A DNA stretch of 64,000 bases from contig NZ_FRAA01000005.1 in the NCBI RefSeq assembly GCF_900142205.1, forward strand, positions 248,001 through 312,000. Reading direction: 5' to 3'. Both the position numbers and the translations under genes were made by a program. The stretch is from Reichenbachiella agariperforans. GTDB lineage: Bacteria; Bacteroidota; Bacteroidia; Cytophagales; Cyclobacteriaceae. Numbering within the stretch: the stretch's first letter is position 1; each line of letters begins with the position of its first letter. Under the pieces are notes generated by a model, which was not told the DNA's origin, ran no database searches, and saw nothing but the letters and a program-made list of their open reading frames with translations. Below are positions 45,554 through 55,273 of the stretch, piece after piece.

Positions 45554-46239
45554 TCGGCCTCCTTTAGTACATACCCCATACCGATCACGGTATGGATAAT
45601 ACGGTCACTGTTGTGCTTTTCTATTTTCTTGCGTAGATAGTTGACATAGACATCTACCACATTGGTTCCCAAATCAAAATCTACACCCCACACTTGCTCC
45701 ATAATAGATATTCTAGACAGCACCCGACGAGGATTCTGTACGAACATCAGTAGCAGCTTATACTCTGTAGAAGTGAGTGATACGTCGACACCATTACGCT
45801 GTACGACCTTAGTGTCGTCGTTAATTGTCAAGTCTGAAAACTGATAGACAGTCTCTTGTGCAGATTCCGAAACCTTTTGTCTCCGTCTGAGCAAGGTACG
45901 CATACGCGCCAGCAGCTCCATGAACTTAAATGGCTTAGCCAAATAATCATCCCCTCCTGAGTCTAGCCCCATCACAACATTTTCGGTACTACCCAGTGCC
46001 GTCAAAAACAAGATCGGCACCTCCATCTTACTCGCACGAATACCCTTGCAAACATCGATACCGTTCATCGTCGGGAGCATTACGTCCAAGATGATCAGGT
46101 CATAAGTCGATGCTATCGCTAGCTCCAGTCCCTGCTGACCATCCATCGCCACCGTGACTTCATATCCCTCCTCTATCAATCCTTTGTTGATAAAAGAGCA
46201 CACATGGTTATCATCTTCTACTAATAGTATCTTCTTCAA
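45550..46239 (-). CDS. OmpR-family response regulator
   Basis: 229 residues: receiver (phospho-Asp in LIILDVMLPTMNG, Lys in LAKPFKF) and a winged-helix DNA-binding domain (VSLTSTEYKLLLMFVQNP, NVVDVYVNYLRKKI). It forms the cognate pair with the kinase it overlaps. The downstream Usp-like, lipocalin-like and DUF1275 genes could be part of its regulon, but no binding site is evident. Confidence 0.96.
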   Translation of the reverse strand: MKKILLVEDDNHVCSFINKGLIEEGYEVTVAMDGQQGLELAIASTYDLIILDVMLPTMNGIDVCKGIRASKMEVPILFLTALGSTENVVMGLDSGGDDYLAKPFKFMELLARMRTLLRRRQKVSESAQETVYQFSDLTINDDTKVVQRNGVDVSLTSTEYKLLLMFVQNPRRVLSRISIMEQVWGVDFDLGTNVVDVYVNYLRKKIEKHNSDRIIHTVIGMGYVLKEAE

Positions 46240-46381
46240 GTTGCTTCTCTTTTGATTTTAGCTCTGCTAAGTAATACTAGGGGATTTAAAGTAAAAACTA
46301 AAATCGAAAAGATGGGATTTGAAATAATACTACATTGCGATTGTAGTCAAAGTATCCAAGCAGTAACAACTAACTCACACT

Positions 46382-46422
46382 CCCCTAGTTGTTTCTGGAT
46401 AAAAACCCGAAACAACTAGGGG
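46382..46422. repeat. Perfect 14-base inverted repeat between genes
   Basis: CCCCTAGTTGTTTC at 46382-46395 and GAAACAACTAGGGG at 46409-46422 flank a 13-base loop. It lies 33 bases downstream of the aldo-keto reductase stop and 143 bases upstream of the regulator's start. With no T run it may be either a terminator or an operator. Confidence 0.55.
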
Positions 46423-46454
46423 ATGATAAAATAGTGACCTATTCTTCATAAAGA

Positions 46455-47444
46455 TTACTTCAGTATCTCTTCAATCTTAGCCAGTTCGTCTGCCGTGAAG
46501 GCCGTGTTCTCTAGCGTCTCCAAGTTCTGCTGAAGCTGACGGACACTGCTCGCTCCGAGCAGGACAGAGGTCACCACCTCATGTCTCAGCAACCAAGCAA
46601 TCGCCATCTGCGCGATAGACTGTCCACGTTCGTCGGCTAGTATTTTCAATTTTCTGACTTGATTGATTTTCTCCTCAGTGACTGCATCCTGCTGTAGATG
46701 TCCTGTCTCACGTGCGGCACGCGAATCCTTCGGTATCCCATCTAGGTAGCGATCTGTCAGCATTCCTTGCGCCAAAGGTGAAAATACGATTGTCCCCTTA
46801 CCGAGCTTCTTCAAAGTCTCCAACAACCCATCCTCTACCCATCGATCAAACATCGAATAGCGAGGTTGATGAATGATAAATGGCGTGCGCAATTCTTTGA
46901 AAATTTTCTCTATAGCCTCTGTCTGCTGGGGTTTGTAGTTAGAGATCCCTACATAGAGTGCCTTGCCTTGCTTCACCAACTGATCCAATGCCAGCGCCGT
47001 CTCCTCCACTGGTGTCTCGGGATCAGGGCGGTGGGTATAGAAAATATCGACATACTCTAGTCCCATGCGCTTGAGCGACTGATCGCAAGACGAGATGATA
47101 TACTTGCGGCTGCCCCAGTCACCATAGGGGCCGTCCCACATCGTATAGCCTGCCTTGGACGAAATGACCATTTCATCCCTCAAGCCACCAAAATCCTGCT
47201 TGAGTATCTTTCCAAAGTTCTCTTCGGCCGACCCTGGAGGGGGGCCATAGTTGTTGGCCAAATCAAAATGTGTAATACCTTGATCAAAGGCGAACTTGAG
47301 CATTTCACGGCAGTTTTCATAGTCATCTACATGACCAAAGTTGTGCCATAGCCCGAGTGATATCTCGGGTAGAAACAGACCTGAATCGCCACATCGGCGA
47401 TATTTCATCTTGTCGTATCGGTTTGTATTGGGTACGTAAGTCAT
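46455..47444 (-). CDS. Aldo/keto reductase (YghZ-like)
   Basis: 329 residues, a TIM barrel with the start MTYVPNTNRYDKMKYRRCG and SLGLWHNFGHVDD characteristic of the L-glyceraldehyde-3-phosphate reductase group. Catalytic residues are visible as Asp/Tyr in FDLANNYGPP, Lys in ISSKAGY and His in FYTHRPD. The NADPH-binding end is GASSVRQLQQN. It probably reduces small aldehydes such as methylglyoxal. Context gives no further hint. Confidence 0.93.
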   Translation of the reverse strand: MTYVPNTNRYDKMKYRRCGDSGLFLPEISLGLWHNFGHVDDYENCREMLKFAFDQGITHFDLANNYGPPPGSAEENFGKILKQDFGGLRDEMVISSKAGYTMWDGPYGDWGSRKYIISSCDQSLKRMGLEYVDIFYTHRPDPETPVEETALALDQLVKQGKALYVGISNYKPQQTEAIEKIFKELRTPFIIHQPRYSMFDRWVEDGLLETLKKLGKGTIVFSPLAQGMLTDRYLDGIPKDSRAARETGHLQQDAVTEEKINQVRKLKILADERGQSIAQMAIAWLLRHEVVTSVLLGASSVRQLQQNLETLENTAFTADELAKIEEILK

Positions 47445-47464
47445 CTCCTAAAATTATTGATGTT

Positions 47465-47971
47465 TCAAATTCCTTTTGGATAAAAATAGTGTTCTAGCTG
47501 TCCGGTTGCATTACGGACATCCTGCCAGTCACCAAGCTGCAAACTAATCACAGCTACCCCACATGTGGGAATATTCTCTATATTTTCTGCGGTCAGTTGG
47601 TTGACAAAATCGGTAAAGCCCGGATTATGTCCAAAGAGCATGACGGATTGGGTACTAGGGGACAACTGGGACAACACGGCTGATATCTCGCTCGGCCCTG
47701 CATGAAACAGTGCACTCGTCTCTCGTACCTGATGAGGCAGCGTACCCAGTGCTTGGGTAAAGTAATCTGCTGTCTGCCACGCGCGTATAGCCGTACTCGT
47801 CACCACCATGTCAGGACGATCCAGGTATCTACAGAGATACTCCGCCATCCTTGGCGCATCCCGCATCCCACGTTTGGCCAATGGCCGGTCGTGATCCGTG
47901 AGGCTAGCATCGTCCCAGCTTGACTTGGCATGACGTACGATGATGAGTCGCTTGATGGACTGCCCTACCAT
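47465..47971 (-). CDS. sixA: SixA-type phosphohistidine phosphatase
   Basis: 168 residues, histidine-phosphatase fold. The phospho-enzyme His is in LIIVRHAKSSW (residue about 13), the second His in LFGHNPGFTDF, and the RG.RD..RMAEYL segment follows. SixA removes phosphate from His on phosphotransfer domains. It lies 2 bases after the PolX gene, so the two are co-transcribed. Confidence 0.92.
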   Translation of the reverse strand: MVGQSIKRLIIVRHAKSSWDDASLTDHDRPLAKRGMRDAPRMAEYLCRYLDRPDMVVTSTAIRAWQTADYFTQALGTLPHQVRETSALFHAGPSEISAVLSQLSPSTQSVMLFGHNPGFTDFVNQLTAENIENIPTCGVAVISLQLGDWQDVRNATGQLEHYFYPKGI

Positions 47972-47973
47972 GT

Positions 47974-49695
47974 TTACTTCTTCTTTTTCTTCTGCTCAAA
48001 AAAGGCCGTAATCTCAGGCAAACTCATGCTGTTGAGGTTGTCTTTGGCCGTCAATCCACCTTTACGTGCCACTTGCAGCCCGTAGTACATGTCTTGGTAG
48101 CCATCCATGCGGTGTGCATCGGGATTGATGCTCAGTTTGACACCCTTTTCCAAGGCATAGTCGATCCATCGCCAATCCATGTCCAAGCGATAGGGACTCG
48201 CATTGATCTCTATGACCACTCCTGTCTCTGCACAAGCTTCAATGATGGCTTTGTGATCGACAGGATAGCCTTCGCGCTGCACCAGCAAGCGACCTGTCAT
48301 GTGACCGAGAATAGTCGTGTGTGGATTATATATGGCTTTGAGCAAACGATCGGTAGCCTTTTTGATATCCATATTGAGGCCTGAGTGTACAGACGCCACG
48401 ATGAAATCAAATGACGACAAAATCTCCTCCGAGTAATCGAGCGAGCCATCTGCCAAGATATCCGACTCGATCCCCGAAAAAATCTTGAAAGGGGCCAACT
48501 CCTCGTTGAGTTGTTTGATTTCCTCCTGCTGACGCGCTACATCAGCATCCTGAAGGCCTCCAGCATAGACCGCTGTCTGGCTGTGATCCGAAATCCCCAG
48601 ATACTCATACCCCAACTGCTGGCAGTGCTCTGCCATCTGGCGCAGCGTGTGTTTGCCGTCACTGTAGGTCGAGTGGTTGTGCAATATCCCCTTGAGATCT
48701 GACATCTCAATCAACGCAGGGATTTGGTCATTTTTGGCCCATTCTATTTCCTTCAAGCCTTCTCTCAATTCGGGTACGATGTACTTCATTCCCAACGATT
48801 GATACAGCTCTTCTTCACTTTCGAAAGGCCTAATCAAAGACGATTTGATTGTTACTTGATCCGCGATGGGCATATTGATGTGACGAACCGACCCAGTCGT
48901 CTCGACCAGCCTCTGGACAAACTTGTCCGGACTCGTCAAGTGTAGTTTGAGAGGGGCTTTGATCCCAACATGACGACCATACCATGTCGTGGGTCCTGAT
49001 TTTTTTTCTTCTTCACTCAATACCTGTAGGGCATTGAGTGAGGTACGTAGCGCATCGAGATCCTCTGCCGCCACGACGATCTCCACCAAGTCGATGACTT
49101 CCATCCTGCGACGCATCTGTCCCGATTCGGAACAAGACTGTACTTCCTTGAGTCCATCTATCGCTGACACCAAATTTGCGATCGCTTGATCGATGTTCCC
49201 ATATTTTTCTTTGTATTGATTCGAAATCAAAAACGCCACTGCGGCCTTGAGTGTTTCTTGGGATTTTTCTGCAAACCCCTTGAGACTAGCGACTTTGCCT
49301 TGGAGACACAGCTCCATGAGCTGCTCTAGGGTTTCGGCTCCCCCCTCTTGCCAGAGAACGGCGACCTTTTTGGGTCCAAACCCCGAAATCCCCAACATCT
49401 CAACCACTCCGGCTGGTGTCATTTCCATGTACTTGTCGAGGTTATCAAACGACCCTCGCTCTAGCAAACCAGAAATATTGGTGGCCATACCTTTGCCAAT
49501 ACCATCTATGGCGAGTATTTCGTCGGTACTCAGCGTACTGAGCTCCGCGTCCAAACCTCCCACCACATCGGCAGCAGATACGTACGATCTAGTTTTGAAT
49601 GGATTCTCCCCGTGCAGCTCCATGAGTTGAGCGGCCAGTTTTAGACTGTTTTTTATCTCTGAATTGTTCAAATCGACGATTTTAATTGAAGGCAT
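47974..49695 (-). CDS. polX: PolX-type DNA polymerase/PHP phosphatase protein
   Basis: 573 residues from MPSIKIVDLNN; a start at 49719 would add eight. Helix-hairpin-helix motifs (IDGIGKGMATNI, ISGFGPKKVAVL) lie at about 60-110. The polymerase palm carries SGQMRRRMEVIDLVEIVVA, where active family-X enzymes have a DxD pair; here it is Asp-Leu-Val, so nucleotidyl transfer may be lost. The C-terminal PHP domain (about 340-560) is intact: HNHSTYSDG, ISDHS, ASVHSG, LGHMTGR, NPDAH. PHP domains of PolX act as 3'-exonucleases or phosphatases. Possible role in DNA repair. Confidence 0.9.
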   Translation of the reverse strand: MPSIKIVDLNNSEIKNSLKLAAQLMELHGENPFKTRSYVSAADVVGGLDAELSTLSTDEILAIDGIGKGMATNISGLLERGSFDNLDKYMEMTPAGVVEMLGISGFGPKKVAVLWQEGGAETLEQLMELCLQGKVASLKGFAEKSQETLKAAVAFLISNQYKEKYGNIDQAIANLVSAIDGLKEVQSCSESGQMRRRMEVIDLVEIVVAAEDLDALRTSLNALQVLSEEEKKSGPTTWYGRHVGIKAPLKLHLTSPDKFVQRLVETTGSVRHINMPIADQVTIKSSLIRPFESEEELYQSLGMKYIVPELREGLKEIEWAKNDQIPALIEMSDLKGILHNHSTYSDGKHTLRQMAEHCQQLGYEYLGISDHSQTAVYAGGLQDADVARQQEEIKQLNEELAPFKIFSGIESDILADGSLDYSEEILSSFDFIVASVHSGLNMDIKKATDRLLKAIYNPHTTILGHMTGRLLVQREGYPVDHKAIIEACAETGVVIEINASPYRLDMDWRWIDYALEKGVKLSINPDAHRMDGYQDMYYGLQVARKGGLTAKDNLNSMSLPEITAFFEQKKKKK

Positions 49696-49779
49696 AAAGC
49701 TACGAATTGCCCAAGGCAATTACTTAAAATATGACGGTAATAATTATCATTGTGCCCACACATCAAAACAACAAACCCC

Positions 49780-51267
49780 TTGGGAGTAGTCATCAAGCAA
49801 AGCAGTATTTCTGGAATCGTCACCTACCTCGGTGCCTTCATTGGCTTTGTCAACTCCGTGTTATTATTCCCCGCATTTCTATCTACCGAAGAACTGGGGT
49901 TGATTCGTGTCCTGCCCAACATCGCCTTCATGCTGCTCCCATTGGTACAGCTAGGTACCTCTCAGGCTTTACTCAAGTTTTCTCCCGAAATCAAAAAACA
50001 GCAAAACGGTCTTCCGCAATTACTCGGCCTGATCACCTTGAGTACGCTACTGGGTGCAATACTCATGAGCCTCGGTATCGTCTTGTTCAAAGCAGATTTC
50101 GTGGCACTATTCGAAACCAAATCTCCACTCGTCAATAACTACATCCCTGTCATTGTTGCGCTTATATTTATCGTTGCGATTTACTCGTTAGTGGAAACCT
50201 ATAGCCGCATTCTACTCAAGATCATTGCTATGAACCTGATCAGAGAGATCCTACTACGTATTCTCACAGGGATAGCAGTACTACTCTATTTCTATGAACT
50301 GATTGATTTGGACACCTTAGTGTATGGTCTTATTTTGATCTATGGATTTTGCCTCATGGCACTGATCGTCTACCTGATGTTTTTGGGTGAGCTGCGGTTT
50401 TCCTTCCGGTTCTCTTCCGTCAGTAGAGAGCTGATGTACCGCATGGCTAACTTCAGTCTGTATAGTATCATTGGGGCAAGTGGTGCGTACATTGTCCTCA
50501 ACATCGATCAAGTGATGGTTACCTCACTATTGGGGTTGGATGAAAATGGCATCTATAGTACCTCTTTCTATTTCGCAGTGATGATCGAACTATCGAAACG
50601 CCCAATTCTACAAATCACTACACCACTGATTTCACAGGCTTTTGAAAATAATCGCCTTGCGGATGTCCAAAAAATGCACCGCCAGCTATCTATCAACCTC
50701 ATGATCATAGCTTCGCTGTTTTTCGTGGGGATCGTAGCGAACCTCGACAACATCTACGCACTCATGCCCAACGGCAGTGACTACAGCCTCGGGCGAAACG
50801 TCATCATCATCATCGGAATATCCAAACTAATAGACATGACCTTTGCCAACAACAGCGAGATCATCGTCATGTCTCGCTACTATCGATTCAATGTAGTCTC
50901 CATTTTTTGTCTGTCTATGATCATGGTCGTACTAAACAGTTATTTGATTCCCATCTATGGAATGGATGGGGCAGCTATGGCGACATTGCTGTCCATTTCA
51001 GTCTTCAACCTTGTCAAAATGACCTTCCTAAGATGGAAACTGAACATCACTCCCTTTTCCATCAGCACACTCAAAATGCTAGGGATATTTGGCGTTGTAC
51101 TGTTTATGGGATTATACCTACCCTACTGCTACAACACCTATATAGATCTCATGGCTCGTTCAGGCATTATCACAATTACCTTAGGGGTACTTGTCCTTGG
51201 TTTGCGAATATCACCTGAGGCCAATGGCATCTATAATAAACGCATCAAACCTAAACTCCCTTGGTGA
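49780..51267 (+). CDS. Wzx/MATE-type polysaccharide flippase
   Basis: About 495 residues from TTG at 49780 (MGVVIKQSSISGIVTYLGAF); GTG at 49750 is the alternative and no ATG is available. Roughly twelve to fourteen membrane segments fill the chain, with the family's early FVNSVLLFPAFLSTEELGLIR and DQVMVTSLLG elements. It would flip lipid-linked sugar units across the inner membrane. It diverges from polX and converges on the glycosyltransferase at 51289. Confidence 0.87.
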   Translation: MGVVIKQSSISGIVTYLGAFIGFVNSVLLFPAFLSTEELGLIRVLPNIAFMLLPLVQLGTSQALLKFSPEIKKQQNGLPQLLGLITLSTLLGAILMSLGIVLFKADFVALFETKSPLVNNYIPVIVALIFIVAIYSLVETYSRILLKIIAMNLIREILLRILTGIAVLLYFYELIDLDTLVYGLILIYGFCLMALIVYLMFLGELRFSFRFSSVSRELMYRMANFSLYSIIGASGAYIVLNIDQVMVTSLLGLDENGIYSTSFYFAVMIELSKRPILQITTPLISQAFENNRLADVQKMHRQLSINLMIIASLFFVGIVANLDNIYALMPNGSDYSLGRNVIIIIGISKLIDMTFANNSEIIVMSRYYRFNVVSIFCLSMIMVVLNSYLIPIYGMDGAAMATLLSISVFNLVKMTFLRWKLNITPFSISTLKMLGIFGVVLFMGLYLPYCYNTYIDLMARSGIITITLGVLVLGLRISPEANGIYNKRIKPKLPW

Positions 51268-51288
51268 CAATAAATCACGATGCAATCA

Positions 51289-52587
51289 TCAGTCAGTGAT
51301 CTGATCAAGTATGCTTGCTAGCCCTTGTGTCAAGTTGCGTCGTTCCCACTGCGTTTTGTTAGATACAGGCACATGTAATCTACCCGATTTGCATCGCTGA
51401 TAGGCAGTCTTTACCCGCGTTTTGATTTGCTCTTGATTAGAGTAATTCACCACACCTTCCAATCCCGAATCAGTCAAAATCTGATGCACATCTGACTGCT
51501 CAGTCCCAAATGCCAATACATCACGCTCTGCATACAGGTATTCGAATAGCTTTCCAGGGATCAACAAATCCGCATTATCAGACTGATTCATGAGCAACAA
51601 CAGTAAACCAGACCGCTCGTACTGCTCGACAACCTGATCATGCGACAAGTACTCTTCATAACACAGGCACTTTGACAACTCGCTAGAACTCTCCAACTGT
51701 TGGAGTACTCCATCGCTGATCATTCCGGATAGGAAAATCTGTAAGTCTTCCGCAAACCCTTGCTCCTCCGCACACAGTTGGGTCAAAGCAACCCATAGCT
51801 CACGCGGATTACGCATGTCATTGAGCAGTCCCATGTGACTAATAATAAACTTCCCAGAAGACGAAGCATCGGACTGGTAGTTTAAAAAATCTCGTCCATC
51901 AACTCCATTGGTGATCATTTCTACACGATATTGATTATTCTTGGCGCGAAAGAGGTCTGCCATGGCTGGCGTACAAGCCAGTACACGGTCTGCCATTCGC
52001 ATCACTTGACGTTCGAGTCTACGATGGAGTTTCTTAACCACCGCACTTGTTTTTAGCTCATCCAGTATATCCCAGTCTGACCATGGATCCCGAAAATCTG
52101 CAATCCATTTGATCCCTGTTTTCTTCTTCAATTCCAACCCAATCAAATGGAGACTATGAGGAGGCCCTGTGGTAACCACAGCATCGATCTGGTTCTGCTC
52201 TATATAACTTTGTAAGAATCCCACTGAAGGCTTCACCCAAAAACGTTTCGGGTCAGGCACGATCAAATTACCTCTGAGCCAAATCATCAGTTTGCCTAGA
52301 GTGGTCAACTGCTGATCACTAGCGACTACTCCCTGCTTCGTCTTGGCTGACTTCAGTTTTTGGGTGGGCTCCCAGATGGGAAAACGTATTACTTCAGTCG
52401 TATGGGGTACATCCAGCTCCAAGGACTCATCTTGAATACCAAAATCAGGATCTTCTGGCGTGAATACAACAGGCTCCCAACCATAATCTGGCAAATACTT
52501 AACGAATTTGAGCCATCGTTGTACTCCTCCTCCAGCACTAGGAGGCCAATAATATGTGATAACCAGAACTTTTTTGGACATAACCAT
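51289..52587 (-). CDS. Glycosyltransferase family 4-like protein
   Basis: 432 residues, GT-B fold. Opens VLVITYYWPPSAGGGVQRW, has WIADFRDPWSDWDIL and MITNGVDGRDFL before the donor domain, and LLLLLMNQSDNADLLIPGKLFEYL as the donor-binding part. It probably works on a surface polysaccharide together with the neighbouring flippase. Confidence 0.9.
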   Translation of the reverse strand: MVMSKKVLVITYYWPPSAGGGVQRWLKFVKYLPDYGWEPVVFTPEDPDFGIQDESLELDVPHTTEVIRFPIWEPTQKLKSAKTKQGVVASDQQLTTLGKLMIWLRGNLIVPDPKRFWVKPSVGFLQSYIEQNQIDAVVTTGPPHSLHLIGLELKKKTGIKWIADFRDPWSDWDILDELKTSAVVKKLHRRLERQVMRMADRVLACTPAMADLFRAKNNQYRVEMITNGVDGRDFLNYQSDASSSGKFIISHMGLLNDMRNPRELWVALTQLCAEEQGFAEDLQIFLSGMISDGVLQQLESSSELSKCLCYEEYLSHDQVVEQYERSGLLLLLMNQSDNADLLIPGKLFEYLYAERDVLAFGTEQSDVHQILTDSGLEGVVNYSNQEQIKTRVKTAYQRCKSGRLHVPVSNKTQWERRNLTQGLASILDQITD

Positions 52588-52802
52588 AGTGTTAATGCAT
52601 AGCGAAATAAACTAAAAATTATGGCGTGATCACCAAAATATGAAATTTTGAAAAATACGCAGAAAAATAATTACGTAGTAGGGCAATTGAGCATTGTTAT
52701 TGATGATTTTGTAGCAAAATATGGTTTACTTTGGGCGCCAAACAACGCAACCCAAGCGATATATTATTTAATTAAGGGCAGAACTGTATAAGTTTTAATT
52801 CT

Positions 52803-53774
52803 ATGAAAAAAATTGCTGTATTTACTTCTGGTGGTGACTCACCAGGAATGAACGCCTGCATCAGATCAGTGGTACGTAGTGCCATCTATCTCGATCTAGA
52901 TGTATATGGTATCAAATATGGATACGACGGAATGATCAGAGGTGAAATCACCAAAATGGAATCTCACTCCGTAAGTAACATTGTACAAACTGGTGGCACG
53001 ATCCTAAAGTCAGCCAGAAGTGAAGAATTCAGAACCAAAGAAGGAAGAAAAAAAGCCTACGAGAATCTCAAAAAACATGGAATAGAGGGCATTATCGCCA
53101 TTGGTGGTGATGGTACATTTACAGGTGCCAACTTGTTCTACGACGAGTACGGCATTCCTGTCATAGGTGCACCAGGTACGATTGACAATGATCTATACGG
53201 ATCAGATTATACGATTGGTTTCGATACGGCTGTCAATACAGCTCTTGATGCTATCGACAAAATCCGAGACACTGCGGCCTCTCACGACAGAGTATTCTTC
53301 GTCGAAGTAATGGGACGTCACAGTGGCTATATCGCCATCCAATCTGGTATTGGTGGAGGTGCGGAGATGGTCATGGTACCTGAAACAAGCACAACCATCG
53401 ACGATGTGATCGCTAAACTGCGAGAAGGTAGAGACAACAAAAAAGGTTCATCGATCATCGTAGTAGCAGAAGGAGATGCACAAGGTAGTGCGCACGAAAT
53501 CGCCGAAAGAGTAAAAATTCACACTCCTAATATGGATATCAAAGTGACCAACCTTGGTCACATCCAGCGTGGTGGTGGCCCTACTGCGTTTGATAGAATC
53601 CTAGCTTCACGTCTAGGTCTAGCTGCGGTAGAAGGACTAATGAATGGACAAAAAGGAGTAATGGTCGGTGTGATTGACAACAAAATCACCTATACCAACT
53701 TGAAACTTGCTATCTCTAAATCAAAACCATTGAACCAAGAGTTGGTTCGATTGACAAAGATTCTGAGTATCTAA
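52803..53774 (+). CDS. pfkA: 6-phosphofructokinase
   Basis: 323 residues, standard bacterial length. GGDSPGMNACIRSVV at the ATP site, IAIGGDGTFTGA, the catalytic Asp in PGTIDNDLYGSDYTIGFDTA, and substrate residues in EVMGRHSGYIAI. The GGDGT motif indicates use of ATP rather than pyrophosphate. Glycolysis committed step. Confidence 0.97.
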   Translation: MKKIAVFTSGGDSPGMNACIRSVVRSAIYLDLDVYGIKYGYDGMIRGEITKMESHSVSNIVQTGGTILKSARSEEFRTKEGRKKAYENLKKHGIEGIIAIGGDGTFTGANLFYDEYGIPVIGAPGTIDNDLYGSDYTIGFDTAVNTALDAIDKIRDTAASHDRVFFVEVMGRHSGYIAIQSGIGGGAEMVMVPETSTTIDDVIAKLREGRDNKKGSSIIVVAEGDAQGSAHEIAERVKIHTPNMDIKVTNLGHIQRGGGPTAFDRILASRLGLAAVEGLMNGQKGVMVGVIDNKITYTNLKLAISKSKPLNQELVRLTKILSI

Positions 53775-53788
53775 TCAAGAACATCCAA

Positions 53789-53838
53789 AGACAACAAAAA
53801 AAGGGAGCATCAGTGATGCTCCCTTTTTTTGTTGTCTT
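53789..53838. terminator. Bidirectional terminator between pfkA and the OMP gene
   Basis: A near-perfect palindrome of about 50 bases: AGACAACAAAAAAAGGGAGC and ATCA pair with TGAT and GCTCCCTTTTTTTGTTGTCT. It has A/T runs on both sides and lies between convergent genes, so it should stop transcription from both. Confidence 0.95.
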
Positions 53839-53853
53839 AATTTTCACACAGGA

Positions 53854-54468
53854 TTATCTACCGATCAAGGCATAGCCTACAGAGATTTGGAACATTGCAT
53901 TTTTCATTGATTCGATATCCGATGCTTGGGCATCTTCTACTACATCAGTGAATCCGTTGACGTATCTAGCAGTAACGTTAAGGTTGAAAGGTAGATCAAC
54001 ACCCACACCTGCTGCGATAGAAAAATCACTGTTAGCCGTTTGCCCTTCTAAGTCCTCTGCTACACCATCAAAATCATCCGATACGACAAATCCAAACTGT
54101 GGTCCAACGTGAACATTGAACATCTTGAGAAAATTAAATCTCACCAAGATCGGTACCTGAACGTAGTTAGAATTAATGGCTCCTTTAGCTCCATCTACAG
54201 TAACATCCGCTCCCTGAACAGAGTAATAAACTTCAGGCTGAATTCCCAATGGTCCTAGTTTGATATGTGCATATCCCCCAAAGTGATAGCCCGTTCTTGT
54301 ATCTGCTACATCATTGTATGACTGACCCGCCTGAGCTGCATCTACAGATGCTGAATTAAAATTCAAACCAGCTTTAACCCCTAACTCCAATTGAGCCTTT
54401 GACTCGAATGATACCAAGGCAACCAACAACAGTACGACTAGCGCGGAGAATTGTATTTTATTTTTCAT
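53854..54468 (-). CDS. PorT-family outer-membrane beta-barrel protein
   Basis: 204 residues with a signal peptide (LVVLLLVALVSFESKA-Q). The core begins LELGVKAGLNFNSASVD and ends with alternating hydrophobic strands (FNLNVTARYVNGFTD, NAMFQISVGYALIGR), typical of eight-strand PorT-type barrels abundant in Bacteroidota. Function unknown. Confidence 0.87.
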   Translation of the reverse strand: MKNKIQFSALVVLLLVALVSFESKAQLELGVKAGLNFNSASVDAAQAGQSYNDVADTRTGYHFGGYAHIKLGPLGIQPEVYYSVQGADVTVDGAKGAINSNYVQVPILVRFNFLKMFNVHVGPQFGFVVSDDFDGVAEDLEGQTANSDFSIAAGVGVDLPFNLNVTARYVNGFTDVVEDAQASDIESMKNAMFQISVGYALIGR

Positions 54469-54562
54469 GTCTATGATTTTTGTTTAAGTAATTCTTTTCA
54501 AAGTGAAAACGCTCACACTACAAATATTACTAAATCACAGACATTATATTGCATCGTAAGAC

Positions 54563-55093
54563 CTAATAAATGTCAAAACCTATGGATAACTGAAAGGAAG
54601 GCTGATTAAAGACAGATGCTGTAATAGGATGAAGGTAACGTAGCGACAAGTCAAAACCACTAGGCAGATTAAACCCCACTCCTCCGAGATAAGTGTATTC
54701 AGTATGCAATCCTTTGGACTCCCACACCTGGCTCTCCGTGGCAATAGTAGCCGCTTTGGTTAGAATTTCTCCTTGCAGCCCTCCTTGTAGATACAGTGGC
54801 TTGAGTATAAAGTATTTGAATAAGAGAGGGATTTGAAACTCGGTAACCAGATAAGGTTCTCCTTCAGATCGGGTTCGATTCAGGGAATACAAACACTCCA
54901 GTTGCAGTGTGGTTTTCTTGCTGGCGTCATATTTGACAAATAACCCCGCATGATAATTGTTCGATACATGCGCCACCTCGGACGACAACTCCTCTACATT
55001 CAAACCGCCTTTCACCCCCACATTCATTTGCTGTGCCCTTAGTTCTACCTCCAACAAACACAGCACTACAATCCCCACACATACTTTAATCAT
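54563..55093 (-). CDS. PorT-family outer-membrane beta-barrel protein (second)
   Basis: 176 residues. A signal-like N-terminus (VGIVVLCLLEVELRA-Q) precedes QMNVGVKGGLNVEELS, which mirrors the neighbouring barrel gene (LGVKAGLNFN). Mid-strand TTLQLECLYSL and the C-terminal FQLSIGFDIY complete the barrel. It is 94 bases from its paralogue, so the pair is probably a tandem duplication that has diverged. Confidence 0.82.
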   Translation of the reverse strand: MIKVCVGIVVLCLLEVELRAQQMNVGVKGGLNVEELSSEVAHVSNNYHAGLFVKYDASKKTTLQLECLYSLNRTRSEGEPYLVTEFQIPLLFKYFILKPLYLQGGLQGEILTKAATIATESQVWESKGLHTEYTYLGGVGFNLPSGFDLSLRYLHPITASVFNQPSFQLSIGFDIY

Positions 55094-55273
55094 ACCGACA
55101 TCTTCTATATCATAAAACCCACTAGTATGAGGCAGTTTACAAATAGAATGCCATAATCTGAATCACTACAAAAAGCGGCTAAACCTGTCTTTAAATAGCA
55201 AGACAAAGCCCCCTAGCCGTCCAGCGAGTGATCAAGTGGGGTATGACGGAAAAGGAATATGCGGTAAGAAATT

